Assembly: GCA_031254105.1 (NCBI GenBank)
Contig: JAIRVB010000036.1
Location: 1-64,000, forward strand
Source of the DNA: Chitinispirillales bacterium
GTDB lineage: Bacteria; Fibrobacterota; Chitinivibrionia; Chitinivibrionales; Chitinispirillaceae
Reading direction: 5' to 3'
DNA length: 64,000 nt
Under the pieces are notes generated by a model, which saw only the letters and a list, made by a program, of their open reading frames with translations, ran no database searches and had not been told where the DNA came from. Each line of letters opens with the position of its first letter. The first letter of the stretch is position 1. A program made the position numbers and the translations under genes. Shown here piece after piece: positions 1 through 8,298 of the stretch.

Positions 1-234
1 TTCAGCGATGCTATTTACACATGCAATAAAGAGCTTCGGGGATATATAACAAAAATAGAGGCTGGCTTAAAGAAAAATGAGATTAAGTTTGAGGTAATTT
101 TTGAGCCCGATGACTATTCGGATCTGATTATTGAGCGGGGGATACCTGTAAATGATCTGATGCCGCGTATAGTAGAAAAAGGGATGGAAGAGAGCGGGAC
201 AGTAAATACATTCGTTGTTGAAGGAGGAGTTTAA
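1..234 (+). CDS. 3' end of an unrecognised, probably phage-related protein (partial)
   Basis: The reading frame is open from the first base and ends at TAA 232-234, giving the last 77 residues of a protein that begins outside the window. The visible part is acidic, with a stretch reading VIFEPDDYSDLIIERGIPVND, and has no motif I recognise. Its final codons overlap the ribosome binding site of the next gene, which starts 2 bases after the stop, so the two are probably co-transcribed. The phage link is inferred only from the two genes that follow. Confidence 0.6.
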   Translation, partial: FSDAIYTCNKELRGYITKIEAGLKKNEIKFEVIFEPDDYSDLIIERGIPVNDLMPRIVEKGMEESGTVNTFVVEGGV

Positions 235-235
235 G

Positions 236-1318
236 ATGATAGAGTTTAAGGATGTAATCAGGATTGAAAGCGCTGCGGAGGGTGGTTTGGATGCTTTATT
301 GCGCCCAAAGCAGCTTGGGTTTGAGTGTTTTACCAATGGCAGCGGTATTCCGGTTGTAAGAATGGGTTATAAAGATTCTAATAACAAAGTATACTATTTT
401 TCCGGAGACAACGAATCTTTTTCTGAGTATTGGAAGCCAAACCTCGGTAAAGACGGCCGCACAAACATTTATTATGAAGCTGGAAAAGTTGCTGTCGGCA
501 AGGTTCCCGATTTTCCCGCTTTTGAGGTAATGGGGCCCGGCGGTTCGGTTTCGTATCAGATAAGGATGTCTTACAGTAATTACGGCATCCACCGCCATGC
601 AAGTATGGGAGTTAACGGAGACGGCGTGTTTGCGGTAAATATAGGAGAGGATACAACAAGCCGCGTTTTTGCCGCTCCATACGGTTCGTTTGGGTTTAGG
701 TCAAAGTATGGCGATGACTCAAAGATAACGTATTACCCTGATGACGGAATGCATATTGAGGCAGCTCACGATAATATACAAATAAAGACCCCGGACAACA
801 AAAATATTGTTCTGGAACCTGGGTATAATTCTAACAGCGGGGTTATGCTTGCGTGTTCAGGTTCCGCCGTTTGCAAATGGAGCTACTCCGCCGGCAGCCG
901 CCGCGCAAATCTTGAGGCGTTAGGTTATGACAGAGATTTAAGAATAAAAGCGGGCTTTGATTCTGGAAATGTTATTATAGAACCGGGACAGGAATTGGAT
1001 AGTCCCGGTATTGTGCAGATGAATTTCGCAAGCGGTACCGCAAGATTCTATGGAGCGGATCAGTCAACTTGTATTGACCATAATAACGGAGAGGGGCACA
1101 GCAGATGTATCTCAATAGGAAAAAACACGGTTGCTATCAATTCAAAGTTGTTACAGCTTCCCGTGCACTCAGATCATCCGGTAATAGAACTTGGAGGCGT
1201 GGCTAAGTCCGTGCCTGTCGGTTCCATGTATTTTAACGATAAACTCAAAAAGCTTTTTGTATGTATAAGATGCAATGCCGTTAACACACCTGAATGGAAA
1301 GAAATTCAATTAATCTAA
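236..1318 (+). CDS. phage tail-fibre-like structural protein
   Basis: About 360 residues with no signal peptide or membrane segment. The start ATG at 236 is chosen because AAGGAGGAG lies at 221-229; an in-frame TTG at 215 has no such site. The N-terminus (FKDVIRIESAAEGGLDALLRP) resembles the short N-terminal modules of phage tail fibres that receive virion anchors. The middle is rich in Gly, Ser, Asn and short beta-type segments, and the C-terminus (VGSMYFNDKLKKLFVC...TPEWKEI) resembles the closing module of tail proteins. These resemblances are from memory of the family, not an alignment. It may be part of a prophage remnant extending upstream of the window. A non-phage surface protein is the main alternative. 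Confidence 0.5.
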   Translation: MIEFKDVIRIESAAEGGLDALLRPKQLGFECFTNGSGIPVVRMGYKDSNNKVYYFSGDNESFSEYWKPNLGKDGRTNIYYEAGKVAVGKVPDFPAFEVMGPGGSVSYQIRMSYSNYGIHRHASMGVNGDGVFAVNIGEDTTSRVFAAPYGSFGFRSKYGDDSKITYYPDDGMHIEAAHDNIQIKTPDNKNIVLEPGYNSNSGVMLACSGSAVCKWSYSAGSRRANLEALGYDRDLRIKAGFDSGNVIIEPGQELDSPGIVQMNFASGTARFYGADQSTCIDHNNGEGHSRCISIGKNTVAINSKLLQLPVHSDHPVIELGGVAKSVPVGSMYFNDKLKKLFVCIRCNAVNTPEWKEIQLI

Positions 1319-1338
1319 ACTTCGGAGACTGACAAAAA

Positions 1339-2157
1339 ATGGATAAACAAATCCCAAGGATTCGCGTATGCGTTCCATTCCCTAACCATGGCTCAATTTC
1401 ACCTGAAACTCAGAGAAGTCTTGAGCTTCTGAAGCAAAGCAAGGACTTTTACATAGAGTTAATAGAGGTTCAGGGATCAAGCATCTCTTTTATACGAAAC
1501 ATCGGCGTAAACAGGAGCGCTTCCGAAAAAGTGAAACAGGGCGGTTTTGAGTATGACTACTATCTCAGCTTAGATTCTGATATCGCGTTTACTCCCGAAC
1601 ACCTCTCTCTGCTCTTAAAACGAGGCCTTGACATAGTTGGCGCGGCGTACCAGTACCGCGCTCAGACGGATCTGCTCGTAGCGGGTCATTTTGACGACCA
1701 CGGCGAGGGTGTTGTAAAGGTTAATAAGTTTCTTACAATAGACAGTATGGGCATAAAGGAGGTTGACTGGATAGGAGCCGGTTTTACTCTTATAAAGAAA
1801 GAAGTGCTTGAGGCGATGGATTACCCCTGGTATAGGGAGCTGATTGTAGAGTATGATGATGGCAGCGGAGAGAAAAGCGCGGTGTGGGTAGGCGAGGATG
1901 TAGGTTTTTGCGTGGGAGCGCGTAAAAAGGGGTTTAAAATTTACTGCGATTGCGACTGCCATGTGCGTCATTTGCTTAACGCCGGCGCGCAAACCTCCAA
2001 AGCCTCCTTACTTAACAAAGCCGCCTACACCGTTGACGAAGCGGCGGGGCTTGCCTTTGAGCTTCTCGATCAGGTGAAAGGACTTGTATCGGGCTTTCAT
2101 AAAGGACTCAAAGATGCGGAAGGAAAGATAACCGGTAATGAACCGTCAAAAGGGTAG
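1339..2157 (+). CDS. GT-A fold glycosyltransferase, phage-associated type
   Basis: 272 residues. The early segment RIRVCVPFPNHG...FIRNIGVNRSA, followed by YYLSLDSDIAFTPEHL, has the layout of a family 2-like GT-A transferase, with DSD as the metal and nucleotide-sugar binding motif. VDWIGAGFTLIKKEVLEAM and WVGEDVGFCVGARKKGFKIYCD supply the acceptor-side and ED motifs usually seen near the catalytic base. Proteins of this shape often sit beside tail genes in prophages, where they are thought to modify virion or host glycans. It follows the tail-like gene by 20 bases and is probably in the same transcript. Acceptor and donor cannot be told from the sequence. Confidence 0.65.
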   Translation: MDKQIPRIRVCVPFPNHGSISPETQRSLELLKQSKDFYIELIEVQGSSISFIRNIGVNRSASEKVKQGGFEYDYYLSLDSDIAFTPEHLSLLLKRGLDIVGAAYQYRAQTDLLVAGHFDDHGEGVVKVNKFLTIDSMGIKEVDWIGAGFTLIKKEVLEAMDYPWYRELIVEYDDGSGEKSAVWVGEDVGFCVGARKKGFKIYCDCDCHVRHLLNAGAQTSKASLLNKAAYTVDEAAGLAFELLDQVKGLVSGFHKGLKDAEGKITGNEPSKG

Positions 2158-2341
2158 CTGTCAGCCATTTACTAAAGAGAAGAAGAAAAAAGTGGAGCGC
2201 ATACATAATCAGCGTAAAACAAAATCACTGGTACTTAAATCCATTTTTCACTAAAAAGGTATTGCGTTTTGTTTAATTTTATTATATATTTAAAGTAATA
2301 AATTGATATTTGTAACCTTTCAAATCGAAAGTGATCGTTAG

Positions 2342-2563
2342 ATGAGAACAGGTTTGTATATATTACTGCTTATACTGGCGTTGTCTCTGAGTGCGGCGGC
2401 TCAGCAATCGGATAATACATCAGGCGCTAAGTCTGAAAGTAAAACCAGCGCAACTGTTCAAAGCAGTAACTCTCAGCAAAAACCATCCCTCAATAAACAA
2501 ACCGGTGTTTACCGTCCGGTTAAAAGTACCAACTGGTCTAAGATTAAAGCCCTTTTTGAGTAA
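2342..2563 (+). CDS. small exported protein of unknown function
   Basis: 73 residues. The first 20 (MRTGLYILLLILALSLSAAA) form a clear Sec signal peptide ending in a signal-peptidase-I-like AAA/Q site. The mature part is only about 52 residues, rich in Ser, Lys, Gln and Thr and likely disordered, ending in a short hydrophobic or aromatic tail (WSKIKALFE). No family is recognised. It stands alone, with about 180 bases before it and 325 after it. A second overlapping frame in the same stretch is taken to be non-coding. Confidence 0.5.
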   Translation: MRTGLYILLLILALSLSAAAQQSDNTSGAKSESKTSATVQSSNSQQKPSLNKQTGVYRPVKSTNWSKIKALFE

Positions 2564-2888
2564 TTATTCCCTTGTGCGTATTTGGCTGAAATAAGATGCA
2601 CCAGCGAGGGCTGTCTGTACAGGCGGGGGTAGAATCGCTCCTTTATTATAATCCTGTCTTACGGAATGGTAACTGGGGTTCCCGATACTGGGAATTTCAT
2701 CTTATACCGTGTTGCGTAAAATAAAAATGTAACCTGATGTTATTGTTTTTTATATTTATTTCCCCAAAATCTCTTCAAAAACATCCACTCCCCAAGGCGC
2801 GCTATTTATATTGATATGTTAACTTAAAACCCGTAATTAATTTGTTCAATATAATCATCAAGAACTAACTAAAAAAGGAACTTCTCAT
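2564..2888. other. intergenic region with a small palindrome and the leader of the acyl-CoA synthetase gene
   Basis: No gene is visible in these 325 bases. A 15-base string at 2681-2695 (CCCGATACTGGGAAT) recurs exactly in inverted orientation at 38286-38300 and contains the short palindrome TTCCC-GATACT-GGGAA at 2679-2694. The last 25 bases hold an ACTAAAAAAGGAAC leader directly before the ATG at 2889, resembling the leader repeat found before several other genes here. Confidence 0.5.
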
Positions 2889-4991
2889 ATGAGTTTCGAA
2901 AAGCTGCTCAGACCTGAATCAGTGGCGGTTGTCGGCGCGTCTACACAGCCCGGCAAGGTTGGATACGAGATTCTTAACAATGTCATCAGCGATGGATTTA
3001 CGGGGCCTGTTTATCCGATTAACCCAGGAGCTGCCGAGATCCTGGGAAAAAAGTGTTATAAGAGTCTCACCGATGTGCCCGGTCCGGTTGATCTGGCTGT
3101 TGTGGTAATCAAGCGCGGTCTTGTTATTCCTACGCTCAAAGAGATGGGTGAAAAAGGCACTAAGGCCGCTATTGTTATTACAGCTGGATTCGGCGAAACG
3201 GGTGAAGAGGGTAAGAAGCTTCAGGCGGAGATGATTGAAGTCGTAAAAAAGTATGGAATCACCATGGTCGGCCCCAACTGTCTTGGCTTGCTTAATCCGT
3301 GGCATAAGCTTAACGCCTCATTTGGCGGTACGGCAGGGGTCCCCGGCGGGATCGCTCTTATATCGCAGTCCGGCGCGCTTCTTACTTCGGTGCAGGACAT
3401 CGCCGCGCAGGAGAAGCTTGGATGGTCGGTTCTCGCTTCTATAGGAAATAAAGCCACACTTGATGAGGTTAATTTCTTAGAAGGTCTCAAAAACGATAAA
3501 AATACAAAAGTTATAGCCGCGTATCTTGAAAACATCACCCACGGACGGGATTTTATCCGTGAGGCTGAAACTGTAAGTAAGGAGAAGCCTATCGTTATCC
3601 TCAAGGCGGGACGTACAAGTTCCGGCGCGAAGGCCGCGTCTTCACACACCGGAAGCTTAGCCGGCGCGGATAGCGCTTACATGGCCGCGTTTGACAGGGT
3701 AGGGGTCATCCGCGCGGATTCTATAGAACAACTTTTTGATATATCGATGGCGTTTTCATACATGCCGCTTCCGGCAGGAGACCGGGTCGCGGTTGTAACT
3801 AACGCTGGCGGTCCCGGCATAATGATGTCCGACGCTCTTGAGATGCTTGGATTAAAGGTTGCGGCGCTTGATAAAGCCACTGAGGATAAGCTTCTCGCGA
3901 CTCTCCCGGCCGCGGGTTCCGCTCATAATCCGGTAGACGTTCTGGGTGACGCGACAAGTGATATGTACGGCAAGGCTATGGATATTATTATTGAAAGTCC
4001 ATCTGTTGACAGCATGATAGTTGTTCTTACGCCGCAGAAAATGACAGATGAAGATAATGTCGCGCTCAAAATTGTAGAACTCTCTAAAAAGTACAATAAA
4101 CCGATTTTCGCGTGTTTCATGGGAGCGGGCAGCATTGTTAAGGGTGTCGGTATCTTGCGTGATAATAAGATTCCTCAGTACGGCGTTCCTGAGCGCGCGG
4201 CTAAGGCGATGCTTGAGATGGTAAAATACAGCAATTACAGAAAGCGGGCCGCCCGTGTTATAAAAACATTTGATGTTGATAAAAAGAAAGTTGCCGGTAT
4301 TATCGCTCAGTACCGCGCTGACGGAATGAATGAGATCGGTGAGGTTGACGCTAAAGAGATTATGCGCGCTTACAAGTTTAATGTTCCGGGCGGTAAGCTT
4401 GCGTCAACGGCAAAAGAGGCCGGTCAGTTCACAGATGAGCTTGGGTATCCTGTAGTTATGAAGATTTCAAGCCCCGACATTCTGCACAAGTCAGATTCAG
4501 GCGGCGTGAAAGTCGGTCTTGCCAATCGCGCTGAGGTTGAGAACGCTTTTGAGAAGATGATGGTAACTGTAAAGGAAAGGGTTCCGGGCGCGGACATCAA
4601 GGGTGTGCTTCTTGAAAAGATGATCGGCAGCAAGGATGACCGTGAGGTTATTGTTGGCATGAACAAGGATCCGCAGTTTGGCCCGATGATCATGTTTGGT
4701 CTTGGCGGTATTTTTGTTGAGGTGCTGAAGGATGTATGCTTCGGCTTAGCCCCTCTTACGGAGGAGGAAGCTATGAAGATGATTCAGAGCACTAAAGCAT
4801 ATAAACTTCTTACCGGAGCGCGCGGTTCAAAGCCCAATGATATCGGCGCTATAGTTGAGAATCTCCAGCGCATCTCTCAGCTTGTCACCGACTTCGAGGA
4901 GATCGCTGAGATTGATATAAATCCGCTGAAGGTCGGGGCGGAAGGGGCTGGGGCTACGCTTCTTGACGCGAGGATAATCCTTACGAAGTAG
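2889..4991 (+). CDS. ADP-forming acetyl/acyl-CoA synthetase, fused alpha-beta form
   Basis: 700 residues, the usual length for the fused alpha-beta enzyme. It converts acyl-CoA, ADP and phosphate to the acid, CoA and ATP, so it makes ATP by substrate-level phosphorylation at the end of fermentation. Residues 1-130 are a CoA-binding Rossmann domain (VAVVGAST..., MVGPNCLGL). Next comes the succinyl-CoA-ligase-like domain with the phosphorylated His in SSHTGSLAG (His253). From about residue 475 there is an ATP-grasp domain (GYPVVMKI..., HKSDSGGVKVGL, DINPL near the end). An AAAAAAGG leader precedes the ATG and an intrinsic terminator follows. Together with the Por operon at 19145-23214 it implies pyruvate to acetyl-CoA to acetate plus ATP. 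Acetyl as main substrate is inferred; branched or aryl acids are possible. Confidence 0.9.
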   Translation: MSFEKLLRPESVAVVGASTQPGKVGYEILNNVISDGFTGPVYPINPGAAEILGKKCYKSLTDVPGPVDLAVVVIKRGLVIPTLKEMGEKGTKAAIVITAGFGETGEEGKKLQAEMIEVVKKYGITMVGPNCLGLLNPWHKLNASFGGTAGVPGGIALISQSGALLTSVQDIAAQEKLGWSVLASIGNKATLDEVNFLEGLKNDKNTKVIAAYLENITHGRDFIREAETVSKEKPIVILKAGRTSSGAKAASSHTGSLAGADSAYMAAFDRVGVIRADSIEQLFDISMAFSYMPLPAGDRVAVVTNAGGPGIMMSDALEMLGLKVAALDKATEDKLLATLPAAGSAHNPVDVLGDATSDMYGKAMDIIIESPSVDSMIVVLTPQKMTDEDNVALKIVELSKKYNKPIFACFMGAGSIVKGVGILRDNKIPQYGVPERAAKAMLEMVKYSNYRKRAARVIKTFDVDKKKVAGIIAQYRADGMNEIGEVDAKEIMRAYKFNVPGGKLASTAKEAGQFTDELGYPVVMKISSPDILHKSDSGGVKVGLANRAEVENAFEKMMVTVKERVPGADIKGVLLEKMIGSKDDREVIVGMNKDPQFGPMIMFGLGGIFVEVLKDVCFGLAPLTEEEAMKMIQSTKAYKLLTGARGSKPNDIGAIVENLQRISQLVTDFEEIAEIDINPLKVGAEGAGATLLDARIILTK

Positions 4992-5022
4992 CAGTCAAAA
5001 TAAACGAATGAATATACCGTTG

Positions 5023-5051
5023 GGGCAGGCCTTGCGTCTGCCCGTTTTTTT
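5023..5051 (+). terminator. intrinsic terminator of the acyl-CoA synthetase gene
   Basis: A hairpin GGGCAG...CTGCCC (5023-5028 with 5038-5043) is followed by G and a run of seven T. It lies about 30 bases after the stop codon. Confidence 0.8.
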
Positions 5052-5213
5052 CAATAAGAAATCTAACGCAGTAAAAAATCCGAAATCAATTTATACTAAG
5101 TGTTGGCGGATACAGCGCGGAAGAAGTTTTTTTGTGTTTTCACCAGATAGTCTTGAATGCTTCTCGTAATGTTATATTATGTATAATAAAGTCTGTAACC
5201 CCAAGAGGCAAAA

Positions 5214-6164
5214 ATGATAATAGCCAACCCGATTTACGACGCGACTTTCAAGCGGCTTTTGGAAAATGACCGCACCGCAAAGTTTTTCATTGGAACTATT
5301 CTCAATTGTAAGGTACTTTCTCTTGAGCCGGCTATCCGTGAACATACTAAATTCGATAAGGATACCGGAAAACTTACGCTCTTCCGCATGGATTTCGCCG
5401 CGACCATAAAAACCAAAGAGGATGGCGAAAAACGAGTGATTATTGAGATGCAAAAAGCTATGCACCTTGCCGATGTTACCCGTTTCAGAGAGTATCTTGG
5501 TACGGAATATATCAAATCGGAACTTCCCATTATATCAATATATATATTAGGATTTAACTTGTCGGTGGATTCTCCGGCATTTGGCAATGTCCCTGTTTAC
5601 CGTGATTTACGGACTAATGAACAGCTTCATCCCTATGACGATTTTGTCGAACAACTGACCCACAGCGCCTATTTTGTCCAAACGCAGAGGATACGTTCGA
5701 GTCTGAATACAAAACTTGACAGACTGCTTTCGGTGTTTGAGCAGGCCAATTTTATAGGCGGCAGCGAAACAACGAAAAGTTATAATCTTGCGGTTGATGA
5801 TCCTGAAATCAAGGCGATATTAGAAGTCCTTAATTACGTAGCAGCCGATGCGCAGGCTCGTGAGGAATTAGACAAGGAGGAATATTATCGGAAAGCGATG
5901 GAAGGGATGTTCGGGAAGCAGAATAAAAAAATAGAACTGCTGTCACTTGAAATAGCCGAATCAAAACAGGAAACCGAAAAAACCAAACAGGAAATTCAGG
6001 AAGCCAAACAGGAAATAGCAAAAGCGAAACAACGCGAAGAAGAAGCGGTGAAAAATCTTTTTGATAAAGGATTTTCGGCTGAGGAGATTGCCGCGATACT
6101 TAATATTAATGTTGAAACGGTTGGGGATGGGAAATTAATGGGGCTTGACGCAGGGAACGGCTGA
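5214..6164 (+). CDS. Rpn family recombination-promoting nuclease / PD-(D/E)XK transposase-like protein
   Basis: 316 residues. The N-terminus NPIYDATFKRLLEND is the typical opening of this family. FRMDFAATI (Asp60) and VIIEMQKA (Glu78, Gln80) form the PD-(D/E)XK-type catalytic core (ExQ variant). Residues about 230-285 are a lysine/glutamate coiled coil with repeated KQE units. A short helix-turn-helix-like tail (GFSAEEIAAILNINVETV) follows. Family members are proposed to be DNA nucleases promoting RecA-independent recombination. Its stop overlaps the next start in ATGA (6162-6166), so the FISUMP gene is translationally coupled to it. A decayed relative lies at 38655-39450. Confidence 0.82.
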   Translation: MIIANPIYDATFKRLLENDRTAKFFIGTILNCKVLSLEPAIREHTKFDKDTGKLTLFRMDFAATIKTKEDGEKRVIIEMQKAMHLADVTRFREYLGTEYIKSELPIISIYILGFNLSVDSPAFGNVPVYRDLRTNEQLHPYDDFVEQLTHSAYFVQTQRIRSSLNTKLDRLLSVFEQANFIGGSETTKSYNLAVDDPEIKAILEVLNYVAADAQAREELDKEEYYRKAMEGMFGKQNKKIELLSLEIAESKQETEKTKQEIQEAKQEIAKAKQREEEAVKNLFDKGFSAEEIAAILNINVETVGDGKLMGLDAGNG

Positions 6165-6868
6165 TGAATGTTCCCTTTTTTAAATATTTGAAATCAGAAT
6201 GGTTGTGTACTTTTAGTGATTTGATTTTTGTTTGTGTGGTAGTTTTGTCGTTTGTGTTGGTTTGGTACGGGAATAATGGCGGTGACTTTACAGATGTTAG
6301 AGACGGGAAGAAATATAAGACGGTAAAAATGCCTGATGGTAAGAGGTGGATGGCGGAGAATTTGAATTATCAACCATCAACAGGTAATTCTTGGTGTTAT
6401 AATAATAGTGCTGATTCCTGTTCCAAATACGGCAGATTGTACGATTGGGCGGCGGCTATGAATATCGAATCATCCTACAATAGCACAGAATGGGGTGGCA
6501 GTGATGTAAACCATCAGGGAGTTTGTCCTGCTGGTTGGCATTTGCTTTCGGATACAGAGTGGGACGCTTTGGTAGATGCAGTTGGTAGTTTAGCGGGTAG
6601 AAAACTCAAGTCTACATCGGGGTGGTATGATAATGGTAACGGTACAGATGATTATGGTTTCTCGGCGTTGCCTGGCGGCTACCGCAGCTCCAGTGGCAAT
6701 TTCTGGGATGCCGGCGGCAGCTACGGCCGCTGGTGGACGGCCACGGAGCGCTCGGGCTCGCATGCGTACTACCGGTACATGTACTGCAACGGCAAGAACG
6801 TGGACTGGTTCACCGGCGTTAAGGGCCTCGGGTTTTCTGTGAGGTGTGCTCAGGACGTGCGCCAGTAG
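6164..6868 (+). CDS. membrane-anchored FISUMP-domain protein, candidate DGR target
   Basis: 234 residues. Residues about 18-36 form one membrane helix (FVCVVVLSFVLVW), so the domain is probably displayed outside the membrane. Residues 42-230 are a FISUMP domain (Fibrobacter succinogenes major paralogous domain) with the hallmarks MPDGKRWMAENLNY, YGRLYDWAAAM, CPAGWHLLSDTEWD, GFSALPGGYR, WWTATE and GFSVRC. FISUMP domains belong to the C-type-lectin/formylglycine-enzyme-like fold. The base composition changes abruptly inside the gene: up to about residue 165 codons mostly end in A or T, while for residues 171-223, 48 of 53 codons end in G or C. This matches a copied variable region. The gene starts in an ATGA overlap with the nuclease gene. 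Ligand unknown. Confidence 0.8.
   Translation: MNVPFFKYLKSEWLCTFSDLIFVCVVVLSFVLVWYGNNGGDFTDVRDGKKYKTVKMPDGKRWMAENLNYQPSTGNSWCYNNSADSCSKYGRLYDWAAAMNIESSYNSTEWGGSDVNHQGVCPAGWHLLSDTEWDALVDAVGSLAGRKLKSTSGWYDNGNGTDDYGFSALPGGYRSSSGNFWDAGGSYGRWWTATERSGSHAYYRYMYCNGKNVDWFTGVKGLGFSVRCAQDVRQ
6659..6847 (+). other. candidate variable region (VR) of a diversity-generating retroelement
   Basis: This covers residues 166-228 of the FISUMP protein, from GFSALPGG to GFSVRC. Fixed scaffold positions (GG, WW, TATE, GFSVRC) alternate with positions whose codons are nearly all NNC: CGC, AGC, TCC, GGC, TAC, TGC, AAC, GAC, TTC, ACC. NNC codons are what adenine-directed mutagenesis of AAC template codons produces. 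It lies at the extreme 3' end of the gene in a C-type-lectin-like fold, the usual place for a VR, and is followed by hairpins. No reverse transcriptase or template repeat is visible in the window, so this is a candidate only. Confidence 0.5.
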
Positions 6869-6901
6869 GTGCATAATATATAGTTTGGTGTATTGGCACC
6901 T
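6867..6901. repeat. inverted repeat immediately after the FISUMP gene
   Basis: AGGTGC (6867-6872, overlapping the stop codon) pairs with GCACCT (6896-6901) around a 23-base AT-rich loop. It lies between the candidate variable region and the terminator. Confidence 0.4.
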
Positions 6902-6905
6902 CCCC

Positions 6906-6934
6906 AAGGCCGTTCTCCACCAACGGCCTTTTTT
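6906..6934 (+). terminator. intrinsic terminator after the FISUMP gene
   Basis: AAGGCCGTT (6906-6914) pairs with AACGGCCTT (6922-6930) around a 7-base loop, and the stem runs into six T. Strong Rho-independent form. Confidence 0.85.
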
Positions 6935-6990
6935 GCAACAACTATAATATCACTTCAGCTTCATTTTAATTATATTTGTACTATCAAAAA

Positions 6991-8157
6991 ATGTACACTC
7001 TTTTACTTATAATAATATATCTGAGTTTCATAAGCCTTGGGCTGCCCGATTCACTCCTTGGCTCCGCGTGGCCTGCCATGCGCGAAAAGATCGGTGTTCC
7101 GCTGTCATTTGCCGGTATAATAGCTATGATTATCTCCGCGGGTACGATTTGTTCGAGCCTTTTGTCGGATAGATTGACAAAGAGGTTTGGCGCGGGACAA
7201 GTTACCGCTTTTAGTGTTTTGACAACCGCTGTCGCATTGTTTGGTTTTTCGGTATCGAACTCATTTTGGATGCTTTGCGTATTTGCGGTTCCTTACGGTC
7301 TTGGCGCTGGCGCTGTGGATGCGGCGCTTAACAATTACGTAGCTTTACATTATACCTCACGCCACATGAACTGGCTGCACAGCTTTTGGGGTCTGGGAGC
7401 GTCAATCGGGCCATATATCATGGGTTATTATCTGACACACGGCGCAAGCTTCCAAAGCGGATACCGGGCCATATCAATAATACAAATTTTCCTGACAGCG
7501 GTTTTGTTTCTCTCTTTACCCCTGTGGAAAAGGCAAAAAACAAAAATATCAAACGAACCGCAGGAACACTATCCGGTATTGAAACTTTCTCAGATTTTAC
7601 GAATAAAAGGGGTGAAATTCATTTTACCTGCCTTTTTTGGTTATTGCGCTTTAGAATCAACGGCCGGGTTGTGGGCAAGCAGTTTTCTTGTTTTACATAG
7701 AGGTATAATGCCTGAGACAGCGGCTTCTTACGCGGCGTTTTTCTATATGGGGATAACGGCGGGCCGTTTTTTAAGCGGATTTATATCGGACAAAATAGGC
7801 AGCAGAAACATGATACGCTATGGTATTGGTATAACAGTTGCGGGAATTATAGCGGTTTGGCTTCCCGCAGGATCGGATTGGTTGTGTCTTAACGGACTTA
7901 TTATTATTGGTCTTGGCTGCGCGCCTGTGTATCCAGCGATAATTCACGCAACGCCGGCCAATTTTGGACAAGAAAATTCTCAGGCGGTCATAGGCGTACA
8001 GATGGCTAGTGCCTATATGGGTACAACTTTTATACCGCCGCTCTTTGGCATAATCGCAAACAACATAAGCATAAGCTTGTACCCATTGTACTTGCTGTTC
8101 TTTGCGGCGCTCATGTTATATATGACGGAAAAGTTGAATAAGAGTATCAGGAGATAG
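6991..8157 (+). CDS. major facilitator superfamily transporter (FucP/YbjJ-like)
   Basis: 388 residues from the ATG at 6991; an upstream in-frame TTG at 6976 would add five residues and is less likely. The protein has about 12 hydrophobic segments in two halves separated by a charged loop near residue 180 (LWKRQKTKISNEPQ). SDRLTKRFGAGQ in the first half and GFISDKIGSRN in the second are the two copies of the MFS loop motif G-x-x-x-D-(R/K). The general pattern is that of sugar or small-molecule permeases. The substrate cannot be predicted. It follows the FISUMP terminator, so it has its own promoter. Confidence 0.82.
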   Translation: MYTLLLIIIYLSFISLGLPDSLLGSAWPAMREKIGVPLSFAGIIAMIISAGTICSSLLSDRLTKRFGAGQVTAFSVLTTAVALFGFSVSNSFWMLCVFAVPYGLGAGAVDAALNNYVALHYTSRHMNWLHSFWGLGASIGPYIMGYYLTHGASFQSGYRAISIIQIFLTAVLFLSLPLWKRQKTKISNEPQEHYPVLKLSQILRIKGVKFILPAFFGYCALESTAGLWASSFLVLHRGIMPETAASYAAFFYMGITAGRFLSGFISDKIGSRNMIRYGIGITVAGIIAVWLPAGSDWLCLNGLIIIGLGCAPVYPAIIHATPANFGQENSQAVIGVQMASAYMGTTFIPPLFGIIANNISISLYPLYLLFFAALMLYMTEKLNKSIRR

Positions 8158-8158
8158 A

Positions 8159-8239
8159 GTTTTCGGTTAACTGTTGTCAACTAAAACAAGTTTACGAAAA
8201 TCCCTTTCCTCCACTTTTTAATTGACAACTGAAAACTAG
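8159..8239. repeat. imperfect long palindrome (AACTGTTGTCAACT family)
   Basis: The left part GAGTTTTCGGTTAACTGTTG, continuing with TCAACTAAAA, is approximately the reverse complement of the right part TTTTTAATTGACAACTGAAAACT. The loop holds a CCCTTTCCTCC stretch. It fills the spacer between two membrane-protein genes. It has the same architecture as, but a different sequence from, the other spacer palindromes. Confidence 0.45.
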
Positions 8240-8298
8240 CGACTGAATTTGTACTACCAACAAGTAAATACCCATGCAAACCGGGGAGCTTACCAAAA

